Shown in pieces: positions 44,957 through 53,238 of a stretch of DNA of 64,000 bases. The notes under the pieces are model-generated. The model was not told the DNA's origin. It did not search any database and saw only the letters and a list, made by a program, of their open reading frames with translations. How positions within the stretch are numbered: the first letter of the stretch is position 1; every line of letters starts with the position of its first letter. Both the position numbers and the translations under genes were made by a program. This DNA comes from CAZFJG01 sp964410915. GTDB lineage: Bacteria > Synergistota > Synergistia > Synergistales > JAFGMB01. The DNA lies in contig CAYPIU010000006.1 of the NCBI GenBank assembly GCA_964410915.1, positions 26,418 to 90,417 on the forward strand, in the 5' to 3' direction.

Positions 44957-46176
44957 TGGTTATCACCGGGATCCAGTTTGTTTTCCACTCTGGCGATCAC
45001 TTTTCCTCCGGAAAAAGTAAATAGATAACTGCATCCTTCCTTTACTTTTGAAAATTCAGAAATGATCTCTCCTGTTTCGATATCTTCACATAAAATAAAG
45101 CCTCTATTGAGAATATCTTCAGGGGAAAGAACCTTCAGACGGGAACGGATACTTTCAACTTTCTGTGACCAGTCACTGACAATACGTCCTGTAAGTTCAC
45201 AAAGCCTGGCTGATGTAGTTGTAATACTTTGAGTTTTATCATTCAGCAATGATGTAAGCGCTTTGGTAGCGTTATTTCGGAGTATACTGATGGAATAGAG
45301 TTTAAATTCAATATCCGAACTGATCCTGGAAGTCATATGACCCCTTCTGATATCAAGCCTTCTTCGAATATCAGAAATATCCGGTAAAAGCTGTTCCGCC
45401 GCTGCAGAGGGAGTTGATGCATATGCGTCAGCTGCAAGGTCTGACAAAGTAAGGTCAGACTGATGACCAAGACCTGTCATTACAGGAAATGGACAATTTC
45501 TGACGGCCCTGATGACTGACTCATCATCAAAGGGATTGAGATCATCCCTGCTGCCGCCGCCACGAACAAGCAGGACCGAATCGAGCCCACAGACCTTTGA
45601 GAGGGATAAAAAAGCACTACAGATATCCGCAGGAGCATCAGCTCCCTGAACAAGGGCAGGAACAATAACAAGTGAACAGACAGGAAAAAGCTTGCCTGAC
45701 ACCTTTATAACATCCCTGACAGCAGCTCCAGTGGGTGATGTAATAACAGCTGTTTTCTCTGGGAATTTAGGAAAGACTTTCTTTAGCGCCCCGTCAAAGA
45801 TACCTTCTTTTTCGAGACGGGCCTTCAATTCAGCTCTGGCACGGGCAGCAGCCCCTTCGCCTAAAGGAAATATCTGCCTTGCATAAAACTGATAAGAACC
45901 TCTTGGCGGATAAATGGAAACCCTCCCCTGGACGACGACCTCATCACCTTTTCGGGGCCATCTGGGGAGGGAACTTGCATCCGAACGGAACATCACACAA
46001 GAGATACGTGATTCTTTACCTGATAGTGTAAAGTAAACATGTCCGCTTGTGTGTTTTTTAAGCTCCAGTATCTCCCCCCTGAGATTCACTGACTGGAGAA
46101 CAGGATCCTGTAGCAGCAGAGCCTGGATCCGCGCAGTTAACTGGTCAACGTCAAGAGTTTTCTTTACTGTCACCAA
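44953..46176 (-). CDS. xseA: Exodeoxyribonuclease VII large subunit
   Basis: A 407-residue catalytic subunit of the single-strand exonuclease. An N-terminal OB fold (~15-110: LRGEILELKKHTSGHVYFTL, VVQGRVSIYPPRGSYQFY) precedes the nuclease domain with ITSPTGAAVRDVI, RGGGSRDDLNPFDDE and GLGHQSDLTLSDLAADAYA plus TPSAAAE. The C-terminal helices bind XseB. No xseB gene is seen here. The likely start is TTG 46176, ten bases after GAGGAG, overlapping nusB by 26 bases. Confidence 0.95.
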   Translation of the reverse strand: MVTVKKTLDVDQLTARIQALLLQDPVLQSVNLRGEILELKKHTSGHVYFTLSGKESRISCVMFRSDASSLPRWPRKGDEVVVQGRVSIYPPRGSYQFYARQIFPLGEGAAARARAELKARLEKEGIFDGALKKVFPKFPEKTAVITSPTGAAVRDVIKVSGKLFPVCSLVIVPALVQGADAPADICSAFLSLSKVCGLDSVLLVRGGGSRDDLNPFDDESVIRAVRNCPFPVMTGLGHQSDLTLSDLAADAYASTPSAAAEQLLPDISDIRRRLDIRRGHMTSRISSDIEFKLYSISILRNNATKALTSLLNDKTQSITTTSARLCELTGRIVSDWSQKVESIRSRLKVLSPEDILNRGFILCEDIETGEIISEFSKVKEGCSYLFTFSGGKVIARVENKLDPGDNQ

Positions 46177-46615
46177 TTTCAGGATGCTCCTCTCCGGGGA
46201 GAGTTCTAATTAATCTTCCGAGAACACCATTGACAAAACGCCCTGATTCGTCTGTACCGAAAGCCTTGGCAAGTTCGACGGCCTCAGATATAGCAACCGC
46301 AACTGGAATTAAACCGCTGAAAACACACTCATAAAGGGCAACGCGCAAAACTGCCCTGTCAACTGCAACCATTCTTTCAGGCCGCCATCCAGTGACATGG
46401 TCACGTATCAGGGTATCGATATCCTGCCGTTTCTCCCAGACACCCCTTACAAGTACAGAGGCATATTCAAAAACTCCGGGTTCTTCCCCCTCTGATGGGA
46501 AAAGTTCGAGAGCATTATCAGGTTCCTGGTTTTTCCTGATATCCAGGGAATATAGTATCTGCAGCGCGATCTCCCTGGATCGCCTGCGTTTTTGCGGGAG
46601 AAGGCTTTTTTTCAA
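46151..46615 (-). CDS. nusB: Transcription antitermination factor NusB
   Basis: A 154-residue all-helical RNA-binding factor that joins NusE at boxA for rRNA antitermination. The family start RRRSREIALQILYSLDI and the end AVAISEAVELAKAFGTDESGRFVNGVLG are clear. The start is TTG at 46615, seven bases after GGAGG. Confidence 0.93.
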   Translation of the reverse strand: MKKSLLPQKRRRSREIALQILYSLDIRKNQEPDNALELFPSEGEEPGVFEYASVLVRGVWEKRQDIDTLIRDHVTGWRPERMVAVDRAVLRVALYECVFSGLIPVAVAISEAVELAKAFGTDESGRFVNGVLGRLIRTLPGEEHPEIGDSKENS

Positions 46616-46619
46616 GGTT

Positions 46620-47096
46620 CTACCTCCAGAGGCTTTTAAGTACGTTCCTTAGACTTCCCGTACCATCAAAATAATTTACAGCAGATGAAACAACTACTCC
46701 TGCAAGGCCAGAGGCGGCAACAAAGAAGATACCTTTGAAACCAAGGCTGAATAAGGCAGCAAGCAAAGCAAGGGCCCCACCCCAGAACAGAGGAGAACGA
46801 AGATCCGGCAAAGCAAATGGGAACCATCGTCTGCTCTGGGCTCTGGCCCACGAAAAACGGATCTCAAAACCCATGTCATCAAGAGCTTTAACTACCTTGT
46901 TCCTGACCAGTTCCATCTCTACAGAACTATGCAGTTCAGGAAGCGAAAGAATAACCGTTACCTCATCTGTCTCGGAGAGAAGGTTTATATCCATGCACAC
47001 ATAACCTTCGGGAAGAAGATCGTCTACAAATTTCTTCAATCCGGAACGTGATACAGTCAGTTTGCCATTCATTCCTTTTTTCCAAAGCAAATACAT
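46620..47096 (-). CDS. Small membrane protein of unknown function between Asp23-like gene and nusB
   Basis: A 158-residue protein I cannot place in a named family. It has a mixed soluble N-terminal half (LTVSRSGLKKFVDDLLPEG ... VTVILSLPELHSSVEMELVR) and a C-terminal hydrophobic hairpin (LFWGGALALLAALFSLGF and IFFVAASGLAGVVVSSAV). The start is ATG 47096 (MYLLWKKG), seven bases after GAGGGG. The slot next to an Asp23/Gls24 gene and nusB is where Firmicutes place small membrane anchors for Asp23, so a partner role is possible but unproven. Confidence 0.6.
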   Translation of the reverse strand: MYLLWKKGMNGKLTVSRSGLKKFVDDLLPEGYVCMDINLLSETDEVTVILSLPELHSSVEMELVRNKVVKALDDMGFEIRFSWARAQSRRWFPFALPDLRSPLFWGGALALLAALFSLGFKGIFFVAASGLAGVVVSSAVNYFDGTGSLRNVLKSLWR

Positions 47097-47164
47097 TTCA
47101 CACCCCTCAATTGACATAGGGAAGCAAGCCTTGTCTTCGCAAAGTGTCAAAAAAACAGCTGTGT

Positions 47165-47701
47165 TTATTCAGCTTTATCCTCATTTTCATCTTCAGGGAC
47201 AACCTCAGGCTTTTCAGCCTCAACATCGCCTGGTTGATCCGCTTCAGTTGAAGCTTTGACATTCTCTTCACTGAAATAGATACCCTGAATATTCACATTA
47301 ACCGCTTTTACGATATAGCCGGTATATTCTTCGAGCTGCTGCCTTACACATTCCTGAACGTCCCATGAAAGGTCGGGGATCCTGAGTCCGTACTTGGCCA
47401 TCACATAAACATCAACACTTATGGAAGGCATTTCAGCACTTTCGTGAAGGGAGATCCTGACCCCTTCTGCCGCTTTTCTACCAAGACCCAGTTTTGACGC
47501 CAGACCTGGACTCGCTGCATGGACACCATCAACTGTAGCAAGTGCCCTTTTTGCAAGTTCAGTTATAACCTCTTCAGAGATATGAACATTGCCCCGGATC
47601 TTCTCTTCGGAAATATCTTCCTTTACGTCCTCTGCAACTGTTGGTTCTTCCTGTTCCACCTGCTGTTCCATTGTTTCTTTTGTCTCTTTGGATTCTTCCA
47701 T
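47165..47701 (-). CDS. Asp23/Gls24 family envelope stress protein
   Basis: A 178-residue protein. Residues ~35-150 are the Asp23/Gls24 domain (GNVHISEEVITELAKRALAT, VDGVHAASPG, VYVMAKYGLRIPDLSWDVQE), flanked by acidic, glutamate-rich N- and C-terminal tails. The family is associated with cell-envelope stress and membrane anchoring in Gram-positive bacteria. Its presence beside a PilQ-bearing (diderm) system fits Synergistota-like lineages. The start is ATG 47701, eight bases after GGAGG. Confidence 0.88.
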   Translation of the reverse strand: MEESKETKETMEQQVEQEEPTVAEDVKEDISEEKIRGNVHISEEVITELAKRALATVDGVHAASPGLASKLGLGRKAAEGVRISLHESAEMPSISVDVYVMAKYGLRIPDLSWDVQECVRQQLEEYTGYIVKAVNVNIQGIYFSEENVKASTEADQPGDVEAEKPEVVPEDENEDKAE

Positions 47702-47718
47702 GATCTCAACCTCCAATG

Positions 47719-48126
47719 CTATTGGCTGGAGATCTCGAATTTTTCTCCACAAGCTGGACATTCAAGCATTTCTTCATCTTCATAAGCTTCAGGATCGTAA
47801 TAAAAAAGATGTCCACACTTCGGACAGGAGACAGATTCGTAGATCTCATCAAAGTCCGGTTCTTCCTCAAGATCACCCTCTCCGTAAAGTTCGGAAAGGT
47901 CATTCTCAAGAACTTCCAGATCTTCATCCAACTGGGAATAATCGTCGGAAAGATCTTCATACATATCCCTCAACTCTTCGATGACTTCCATCTGATCGAC
48001 AAGTTCACGGGACAATGCATCAAGTGATTCTACCATTGCCGCATATATCTTTTTCAGATTCTCATCTTCTACCTCAAGACCATCCAGTAACCCCTTGAGA
48101 TAGGCGATCTTTTCCAGGGAGCTCAT
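47719..48126 (-). CDS. Acidic coiled-coil protein with C-terminal zinc ribbon
   Basis: A 135-residue protein. Residues ~1-85 are a very acidic coiled coil (LVDQMEVIEELRDMYEDLSD). The C-terminus carries two Cys pairs, CPKCGHLFYY and CPACGEKFEI, forming a zinc ribbon. Similar CD1247-type proteins occur next to Asp23/efp genes in clostridia, with no established function. ATG 48126 is preferred because the upstream in-frame ATG overlaps the ribosome binding site. Confidence 0.75.
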   Translation of the reverse strand: MSSLEKIAYLKGLLDGLEVEDENLKKIYAAMVESLDALSRELVDQMEVIEELRDMYEDLSDDYSQLDEDLEVLENDLSELYGEGDLEEEPDFDEIYESVSCPKCGHLFYYDPEAYEDEEMLECPACGEKFEISSQ

Positions 48127-48156
48127 TACATACATCCCCTCCTGACCTTTTAAAGG

Positions 48157-48729
48157 TTATTTTTTAACTCTCTCTAAATACTCACCATTTCTCGAATCGA
48201 CAATGATACTGTCACCGACATTTACAAACATGGGTACATTTATGGTAAGACCTGTTTCAAGTGTAGCAGGCTTACCTCCACCAGACACAGTGTCACCCTT
48301 GAAAGAAGGCGGCGTTTCAACCACTTTAAGCTCCACACTCTTTGGCATCTCTATACCTACTACCCGGCCTTCATAAAACTCAAGGTCCACTTCTATGTTA
48401 TCGGTAAGATAATTTATGGATTCCCCGAGGAAATCTCCAGGGAGATATATCTGTTCGTAACTCTCCAGATCCATAAAAACATAGTTTTCTCCATCCTGGT
48501 AAATGAACTGGGCTTTTTTGTCATCGTAGATAACCCTTTCAAACTTTTCACCAGAACGAAATGAATTCTCAACAATAGAACCTGTGTCAAGATTTTTCAT
48601 TTTGGTCTTGATAACTGCTCCGCCTCTACCCATCTTGTGATGCTGATATTCGATGACTTCCCAAATACCATCCTGCCATTTGATCTTCATACCCGAATAA
48701 AAATCGGACGTATCAACTACTTGAGCCAT
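48157..48729 (-). CDS. efp: Elongation factor P
   Basis: A 190-residue factor that rescues ribosomes stalled on proline stretches. The three-barrel family sequence is clear (KTKMKNLDTGSIVENSF, VFMDLESYEQI, LPNTVELKV-like MPKSVELKVVETPP, GDSIIVDSRNGEYLERV). The tip of the first domain, HHKMGRGGAV, places Arg35 where most bacteria have a beta-lysylated or otherwise modified Lys. Arginine there is known in the EarP-rhamnosylated class. No modification gene (epmA, ymfI or earP) is in this window. Confidence 0.96.
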   Translation of the reverse strand: MAQVVDTSDFYSGMKIKWQDGIWEVIEYQHHKMGRGGAVIKTKMKNLDTGSIVENSFRSGEKFERVIYDDKKAQFIYQDGENYVFMDLESYEQIYLPGDFLGESINYLTDNIEVDLEFYEGRVVGIEMPKSVELKVVETPPSFKGDTVSGGGKPATLETGLTINVPMFVNVGDSIIVDSRNGEYLERVKK

Positions 48730-48800
48730 ACAATGTCATCCTCCCAGAACTTGGAAAAATACTGATATGAGTAGAATACAGCATTTCAAACGTTTCTGCA

Positions 48801-48835
48801 AAAAAAATCTGAGAGGTTGACATATCCTCTCAGAT
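48801..48835 (-). terminator. Terminator after pilQ
   Basis: ATCTGAGAGG pairs perfectly with CCTCTCAGAT around a nine-base loop. Eight T residues follow on the minus strand, making a strong intrinsic terminator 20 bases after the pilQ stop. Confidence 0.9.
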
Positions 48836-48853
48836 CTTAGGCATTCATTGGAT

Positions 48854-50512
48854 TTACAACTGACCCTCTTCAATCTTCCCATTGGGGGTCTCAAGTATAT
48901 GGGGAATAACTATCATTACAACTTCAGAACGGTCCGTATTACTGGTTGTGGATTTAAAAAGCGAACCGATCAGAGGAATCTGTGAAAGTATCGGAACCTG
49001 GGTAACCGAGGAAGAATCATTTTCCTGGAACAAGCCTCCAATAACAAAAGGCTCGCCTTCCCTTACCCTGACCGTGGTTTCCGCATTTCTCTCAGTCGTT
49101 TCCGGAACTTCGGACTGGCCGCTCTGTCGGAATCCGATAATATCTCCGGTTTCTATCTCGAGTTCGATAGTTACAAAATTATCTCTTCCAACTGTAGGAG
49201 TAAAGATGAGGGTAGGCCCAACTTCTTCATCATCAAATACCGGGTTGCCATTATCATCAACACCGGACTGATATTTAAGTTTTCTGATCAGCTTGACTTC
49301 AGCCTCTTCCCCATCCAGTGTAACTATGCTCGGACTCGCAAGGACCCTGCCCTCATTCTTGCTCTCAAGATAGTCTATCCTGGCATCGAGGGTCTTCAGT
49401 GCAGAATCGACTATATTACTGTAATTGTAGTCGATAGCAGTTGCTCCCCCACTTGCATAGGCGAACTGCCACTTCTTGTATATGGCACTGATCGAGTTCT
49501 GCAGGTCTTTCTGACCCCCATCTGAAACTTCGATTATCCTTGCCTGAAGCATTACCTGCCTGCCTGGGTTATCAACCCTTTCAAGGACTTCAGAGACCTT
49601 GATGAACTGCTCATCCCGGGCGGTCACGTATATAGTCCTCATACGTTCATCAACCACGATCTGGTCGATCCCTGCAAGACCCTGGAGAAGACCTGCAACG
49701 GCCTGGGGTTCCGCATAGGCTATATGGTATGATCTGGTCTTTTCCTTGCCAAGAGTCTTGCCCAGGCTCGAGGCTTTACCGACTATTATTGTCCTGCCCA
49801 TGATCGCATAGGTGACATCATACATCTTCATCAGGTAACCGAAGGCTTCACGAAGTGGAACATCCTTCAGGGTCATGGTAACGTAGGCTGCAGGCACAGA
49901 AGGATCAGCGATGATATTCATTCCAACTATGTCGCTGAACATACGGAACACATCCCGCAGCTCAACATCCCGGAGATCCATATTTACCGGGACATTCCTG
50001 GCGAAAGGATCATTGGACCTTACTGGAGCTACGGACTTGATCTTAGGTGCATGCTGTAATTCATCTTCGGTTCTGGCCCTCATTGTCTGAAGACTTATAC
50101 GGTATCTGTTTGCGGGTGAAGTTCCCTGTAGTTCTTTTACGGTCATTGCCTCGTTAACGGAGATCATCATTTCAAGTACTTCTCCATTTTGTTCAAGAGT
50201 CACAGAGTTAACCAGCGGAAAGTGGTATGTTTTCTGCCAGTTAAGCGAAGGAACATATGAACGCGGCCAGGAAAGCAGGAGCTTTGTGGTCCCCTCTTTT
50301 GTGATCTCCGGTGCAGGAAGGGAGTTTCCCTTGACCTCTACCATAACTTCGGTATCGCCGGTCTGTATAACAGATACACCACTCATAACACTGAACCCTG
50401 AAAAGTCGGTTTCAGCAGTTTCGGCGGCTATTGCAGATGCAACAGGCGATGCTGCTAAAAAAACAGTTAAAACTAAAAGAATGAAAAAGCTGTACGTTAT
50501 TGATCTTTTCAA
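48854..50512 (-). CDS. pilQ: Type IV pilus secretin PilQ
   Basis: A 552-residue outer-membrane channel subunit. Signal peptide (~1-28, hydrophobic core FFILLVLTVFLAASPV), an AMIN-like domain (~45-135) probably binding peptidoglycan, an STN/N0 domain (~175-230: VPVNMDLRDVELRDVFRMF), an N1 domain, and the C-terminal secretin domain (~330-545: VMLQARIIEVS, RVLASPSIVTLDGEEAEVK, VREGEPFVIGGLF, VPILSQIPLIGSLFK). It implies an outer membrane in the host. It lies last in the pilMNOPQ operon. Confidence 0.95.
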   Translation of the reverse strand: MKRSITYSFFILLVLTVFLAASPVASAIAAETAETDFSGFSVMSGVSVIQTGDTEVMVEVKGNSLPAPEITKEGTTKLLLSWPRSYVPSLNWQKTYHFPLVNSVTLEQNGEVLEMMISVNEAMTVKELQGTSPANRYRISLQTMRARTEDELQHAPKIKSVAPVRSNDPFARNVPVNMDLRDVELRDVFRMFSDIVGMNIIADPSVPAAYVTMTLKDVPLREAFGYLMKMYDVTYAIMGRTIIVGKASSLGKTLGKEKTRSYHIAYAEPQAVAGLLQGLAGIDQIVVDERMRTIYVTARDEQFIKVSEVLERVDNPGRQVMLQARIIEVSDGGQKDLQNSISAIYKKWQFAYASGGATAIDYNYSNIVDSALKTLDARIDYLESKNEGRVLASPSIVTLDGEEAEVKLIRKLKYQSGVDDNGNPVFDDEEVGPTLIFTPTVGRDNFVTIELEIETGDIIGFRQSGQSEVPETTERNAETTVRVREGEPFVIGGLFQENDSSSVTQVPILSQIPLIGSLFKSTTSNTDRSEVVMIVIPHILETPNGKIEEGQL

Positions 50513-50528
50513 CGGGAATCACCCCTTT

Positions 50529-51164
50529 CTACATTCCGGTTGGGAGATCTATGATCTCTCCCGACCATTCTACTATGACCATGTCAGGTCTGATCGCTTT
50601 TATAATGCCTTTGTCTTCCTCGCCGAAAACAAATCCGGGTCTCACGACAAGAGCCTCCCCTTCACCTTCTATATCCATAATTGCGCTCCTTCTGGATCCA
50701 ACTGTCATTATAGCCCTGACAGTCATTATAGGCGGTAAAGATTCTTCAGGTTCAATGAACTCCTTTACAGTCTCTGACTCTGCAAGAGCTTCCTCTTCAA
50801 GCCGTTTTATCTCTTCGGGCGGAAGAGGCTTTTCCGTTTCGACCAGCGGTCTTCTAAACGATTCCGCTGCTGCTACGGCCAGAGTACTGCTCCCTGTCCG
50901 GGAAAGAACAGAGTTCCTGAAATCATCTATCATCGCATCAAGCCGCTGAGCGTCCTGTGCAGCTACATCCTTTGCAGGAGGAAGACTGATAGTCGTTGGT
51001 TTTGTAAAATCAAGAACCTTCTTGAACATGAAGCCTGACCATATCGTCCCGATCACAAGAAGAAGAGCCAACAGCCAGCGAAGAGCCTTGAACGACCCCT
51101 GTCCCTGCACTATGCTGTTCCACAGATCTGCGAGACTGTCCCTGAATCCTGGACCACCAGCCAT
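50529..51164 (-). CDS. pilP: Type IV pilus alignment protein PilP-like
   Basis: A 211-residue protein with one N-terminal membrane helix (~28-48: LRWLLALLLVIGTIWSGFMF), a Pro/Glu-rich linker, and a small beta domain near the C-terminus (SRRSAIMDIEGEGEALVVRP to VIVEWSGEIIDLP) that matches the PilP fold binding PilQ. Sequence similarity is limited, so the call leans on position between pilO and pilQ. ATG 51164 is favoured over GTG 51173 because GGAGG is placed correctly for it. Confidence 0.8.
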   Translation of the reverse strand: MAGGPGFRDSLADLWNSIVQGQGSFKALRWLLALLLVIGTIWSGFMFKKVLDFTKPTTISLPPAKDVAAQDAQRLDAMIDDFRNSVLSRTGSSTLAVAAAESFRRPLVETEKPLPPEEIKRLEEEALAESETVKEFIEPEESLPPIMTVRAIMTVGSRRSAIMDIEGEGEALVVRPGFVFGEEDKGIIKAIRPDMVIVEWSGEIIDLPTGM

Positions 51165-51165
51165 A

Positions 51166-51516
51166 TTACTCACCTCCTCCTTTCAGGACAGATTCAATTG
51201 TCACATTACCGCTTGTCATGGAATCACCTGAAGACCTGATCGACATATTGCTGACCCTGACGACAACGTCCATACCGCGCCAGTCTGCAAGTGTCTNNNN
51301 NNNNNNNNNNNNNNNNNNNNNNNNNNNNNNNNNNNNNNNNNNNNNNNNNNNNNNNNNNNNNNNNNNNNNNNNNNNNNNNNNNNNNNNNNNNNNNNNATCA
51401 AGCTGTTTTTTAGAATCGATCACGGAAGTGCTGAACTTGTATTCTCCATATATAAGGCCGCAGAAAAAAATCAGGATGACAAGTCCAAGAATGCTTTTTT
51501 TACTCGGAAGGGACAT
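51166..51516 (-). CDS. pilO: Type IV pilus protein PilO-like (interrupted by a scaffold gap)
   Basis: Visible parts are the N-terminal 40 residues, with one membrane helix (ILGLVILIFFCGLIYGEY), and the C-terminal 42 residues (TLADWRGMDVVVRVSNMSIR onward), separated by 100 N. PilO is normally about 180-200 residues and 82 are visible, so around 300 bases are likely missing, more than the placeholder. The name rests on the pilN-pilO-pilP order and the single N-terminal helix. The start shares a base with the pilN stop. Confidence 0.75.
   Translation of the reverse strand: MSLPSKKSILGLVILIFFCGLIYGEYKFSTSVIDSKKQLDXXXXXXXXXXXXXXXXXXXXXXXXXXXXXXXXXXTLADWRGMDVVVRVSNMSIRSSGDSMTSGNVTIESVLKGGGE
51297..51396. 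other. Scaffold gap inside pilO
   Basis: Exactly 100 N with non-overlapping flanks. The family length suggests the real gap is larger than 100 bases. Confidence 0.9.
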
Positions 51517-52106
51517 CAGTTAACACCTCCCCGGGAAGGAACGGGAATATCCGTTATTGTTGCGATCTGGCAGCTGAAACTGAAAGATACAACGGATATA
51601 CCGTCTGCATCAGGCCTGCCCCTGGAGGTATCCGGGAAACTGACCTCGCCAACGAGACGACTGTCACTCAAGGCCTTGGCGAAAAGAACGACATCGTTCT
51701 CACCATAAGCTCTGCCTTTCAGACTGACATTTCCCGGCTTGATCTGCATACTGTCCAGCCACACACCTTCAGGCAGGGCATTTTCAAGCAGTGAAAGGAA
51801 TTCAAGCGTAGGAAGTTCTGATTCAAGGAGCTTTAATGCCTCGTTATAGTTGTTCTCCTCCGCCTTCAGACGGTCAAGCTCCTTGGAAAGGCGCGTGTCC
51901 TGTGTCTGAAGCCGGCTGATGTTGTTCTGAACGGAGAGTATGCTTGCTTTCATATAATGGAACTTAAGTCCTGCATAGACAAGCGTAAGGCCGGAAACAG
52001 CTATGAAAGCAAATACAATAATAAAAGCGATAAATCGTGAAAGTCCGCCAGTATTAATGGTCTTTCTGGGGGTCTTTTCGGGCCTGAGATCAAGTTTTAT
52101 TTTCAT
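51516..52106 (-). CDS. pilN: Type IV pilus assembly protein PilN
   Basis: A 196-residue inner-membrane protein. The short cytoplasmic start (MKIKLDLRPEKTPRK) is the part that binds PilM. One helix follows (FIAFIIVFAFIAVSGLTLVY, ~25-45), then a periplasmic coiled coil and a ferredoxin-like domain (LPEGVWLDSMQIKPGNVSLKG). It overlaps pilM by four bases. Confidence 0.92.
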   Translation of the reverse strand: MKIKLDLRPEKTPRKTINTGGLSRFIAFIIVFAFIAVSGLTLVYAGLKFHYMKASILSVQNNISRLQTQDTRLSKELDRLKAEENNYNEALKLLESELPTLEFLSLLENALPEGVWLDSMQIKPGNVSLKGRAYGENDVVLFAKALSDSRLVGEVSFPDTSRGRPDADGISVVSFSFSCQIATITDIPVPSRGGVN

Positions 52107-53029
52107 AATAGATCCCTCACAGCAAGCCCTATGGCCGAATCCCAGCCTGCAGGCTTGTCATCATTGACAGAGATACCCCATAGATCCCAGGGCTCCGCTA
52201 TCTCCACAGGAAGAGAAAGTTCTTCCCCAAGCAGCTGTTTGAAGTTTTCCTTGTCGGGAAGCTCTCCGCCAAGGATCACCCTGTCTATGGTCAGCATTCG
52301 GATCTGAGCTCCCACGAATGAAAGGGTAGAACTTGCCTCTCGAAGTAGCAGTTCCCGAAATCTTTCAAGGTCTGTTTCATACCCGCCGATTATGCTCCTG
52401 TAGATTATTCCGTTATCAAGGTAGGCAACGATCACCTGGGTAGTATCCTTTCCTACGAATATGGAAAGAACACCGCCGGGAAATCTGGCGATGGGACTGA
52501 CAATGGACCTGAACATCGCAAGATTGACAGGTTCTATCGAAGAAACATTGAATCCCGTTCGTTTGAGTGATTCGAGAAGCACCTCCACTGTGCGGGATTT
52601 TGAAGCTGCGACCATCATCTTCATCATTTCCGGATCTTCGTTCTGTGGATGATCGATCTCTGCGACATCAAACACAGCATCCATAGCTGAAAAGGGTATA
52701 TGTTTCTCAAAATCCCATTTAAAGGCATTTCGGGCATCGTCAATTCCCATACGGGGCATGTCAACGACCCGGAGAAATACATCTCTGGAAGGTATACCCA
52801 GGGCAATATTTCCTGCAACTTTGCTCCCCAGCCTGCCCCTCAGGGATGCGAGCGATGCTTCAAGTGACTGCACATTGGAGATCGCATCCTGTCTGACAGC
52901 ATCCGTACCAAGGTTTATCTCCACCTTATTGACGAGTTTGAGCTTATCAAGAGATCCGCCTATTTCCAGATATCGAATAACCCTGTCCTCGATGGCAAGC
53001 CCGGCAAAATTCTTCCGCGATCCAAACAA
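52103..53029 (-). CDS. pilM: Type IV pilus assembly protein PilM
   Basis: A 308-residue actin-like cytoplasmic protein that docks on PilN. GLAIEDRVIRYLEIGG is the first nucleotide-binding strand, GIPSRDVFLRVVDMPRM and SIFVGKDTTQVIVAYLDNG follow the PilM/FtsA fold, and VILGGELPDKENFKQLL marks subdomain 2. The start is probably TTG 53029. It begins the pilMNOPQ transcript behind its own promoter. Confidence 0.92.
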   Translation of the reverse strand: MFGSRKNFAGLAIEDRVIRYLEIGGSLDKLKLVNKVEINLGTDAVRQDAISNVQSLEASLASLRGRLGSKVAGNIALGIPSRDVFLRVVDMPRMGIDDARNAFKWDFEKHIPFSAMDAVFDVAEIDHPQNEDPEMMKMMVAASKSRTVEVLLESLKRTGFNVSSIEPVNLAMFRSIVSPIARFPGGVLSIFVGKDTTQVIVAYLDNGIIYRSIIGGYETDLERFRELLLREASSTLSFVGAQIRMLTIDRVILGGELPDKENFKQLLGEELSLPVEIAEPWDLWGISVNDDKPAGWDSAIGLAVRDLL

Positions 53030-53120
53030 ACTACCACCCCGCTTTCAAAGTCAGATCAGAACTACATTAAAAGGATCGAGTATCGCCCGTAAACAGTGCA
53101 TGTAGAAGTAAAAATAATTA

Positions 53121-53149
53121 ATAATACGGATATATTCATATTAATACAA
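53121..53149 (-). promoter_or_regulatory. Promoter of the pilMNOPQ operon
   Basis: On the minus strand TTGTAT (53149-53144) and TATTAT (53126-53121) are separated by 17 bases, about 90 bases upstream of pilM and downstream of the terminator of the previous gene. Confidence 0.6.
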
Positions 53150-53190
53150 AGTAATAAAAAAGTCGAACAAAAGATTAACAATATTACAAC

Positions 53191-53217
53191 AAAAAAGAGA
53201 CGTTTTTCAACGTCTCC
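53191..53217 (-). terminator. Terminator after the pilW-like gene
   Basis: GAGACGTT pairs with AACGTCTC around a four-base loop, followed by six T residues on the minus strand. It separates the minor pilin genes from pilMNOPQ. Confidence 0.85.
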
Positions 53218-53238
53218 CGTAATTTTCCATTTATAATT

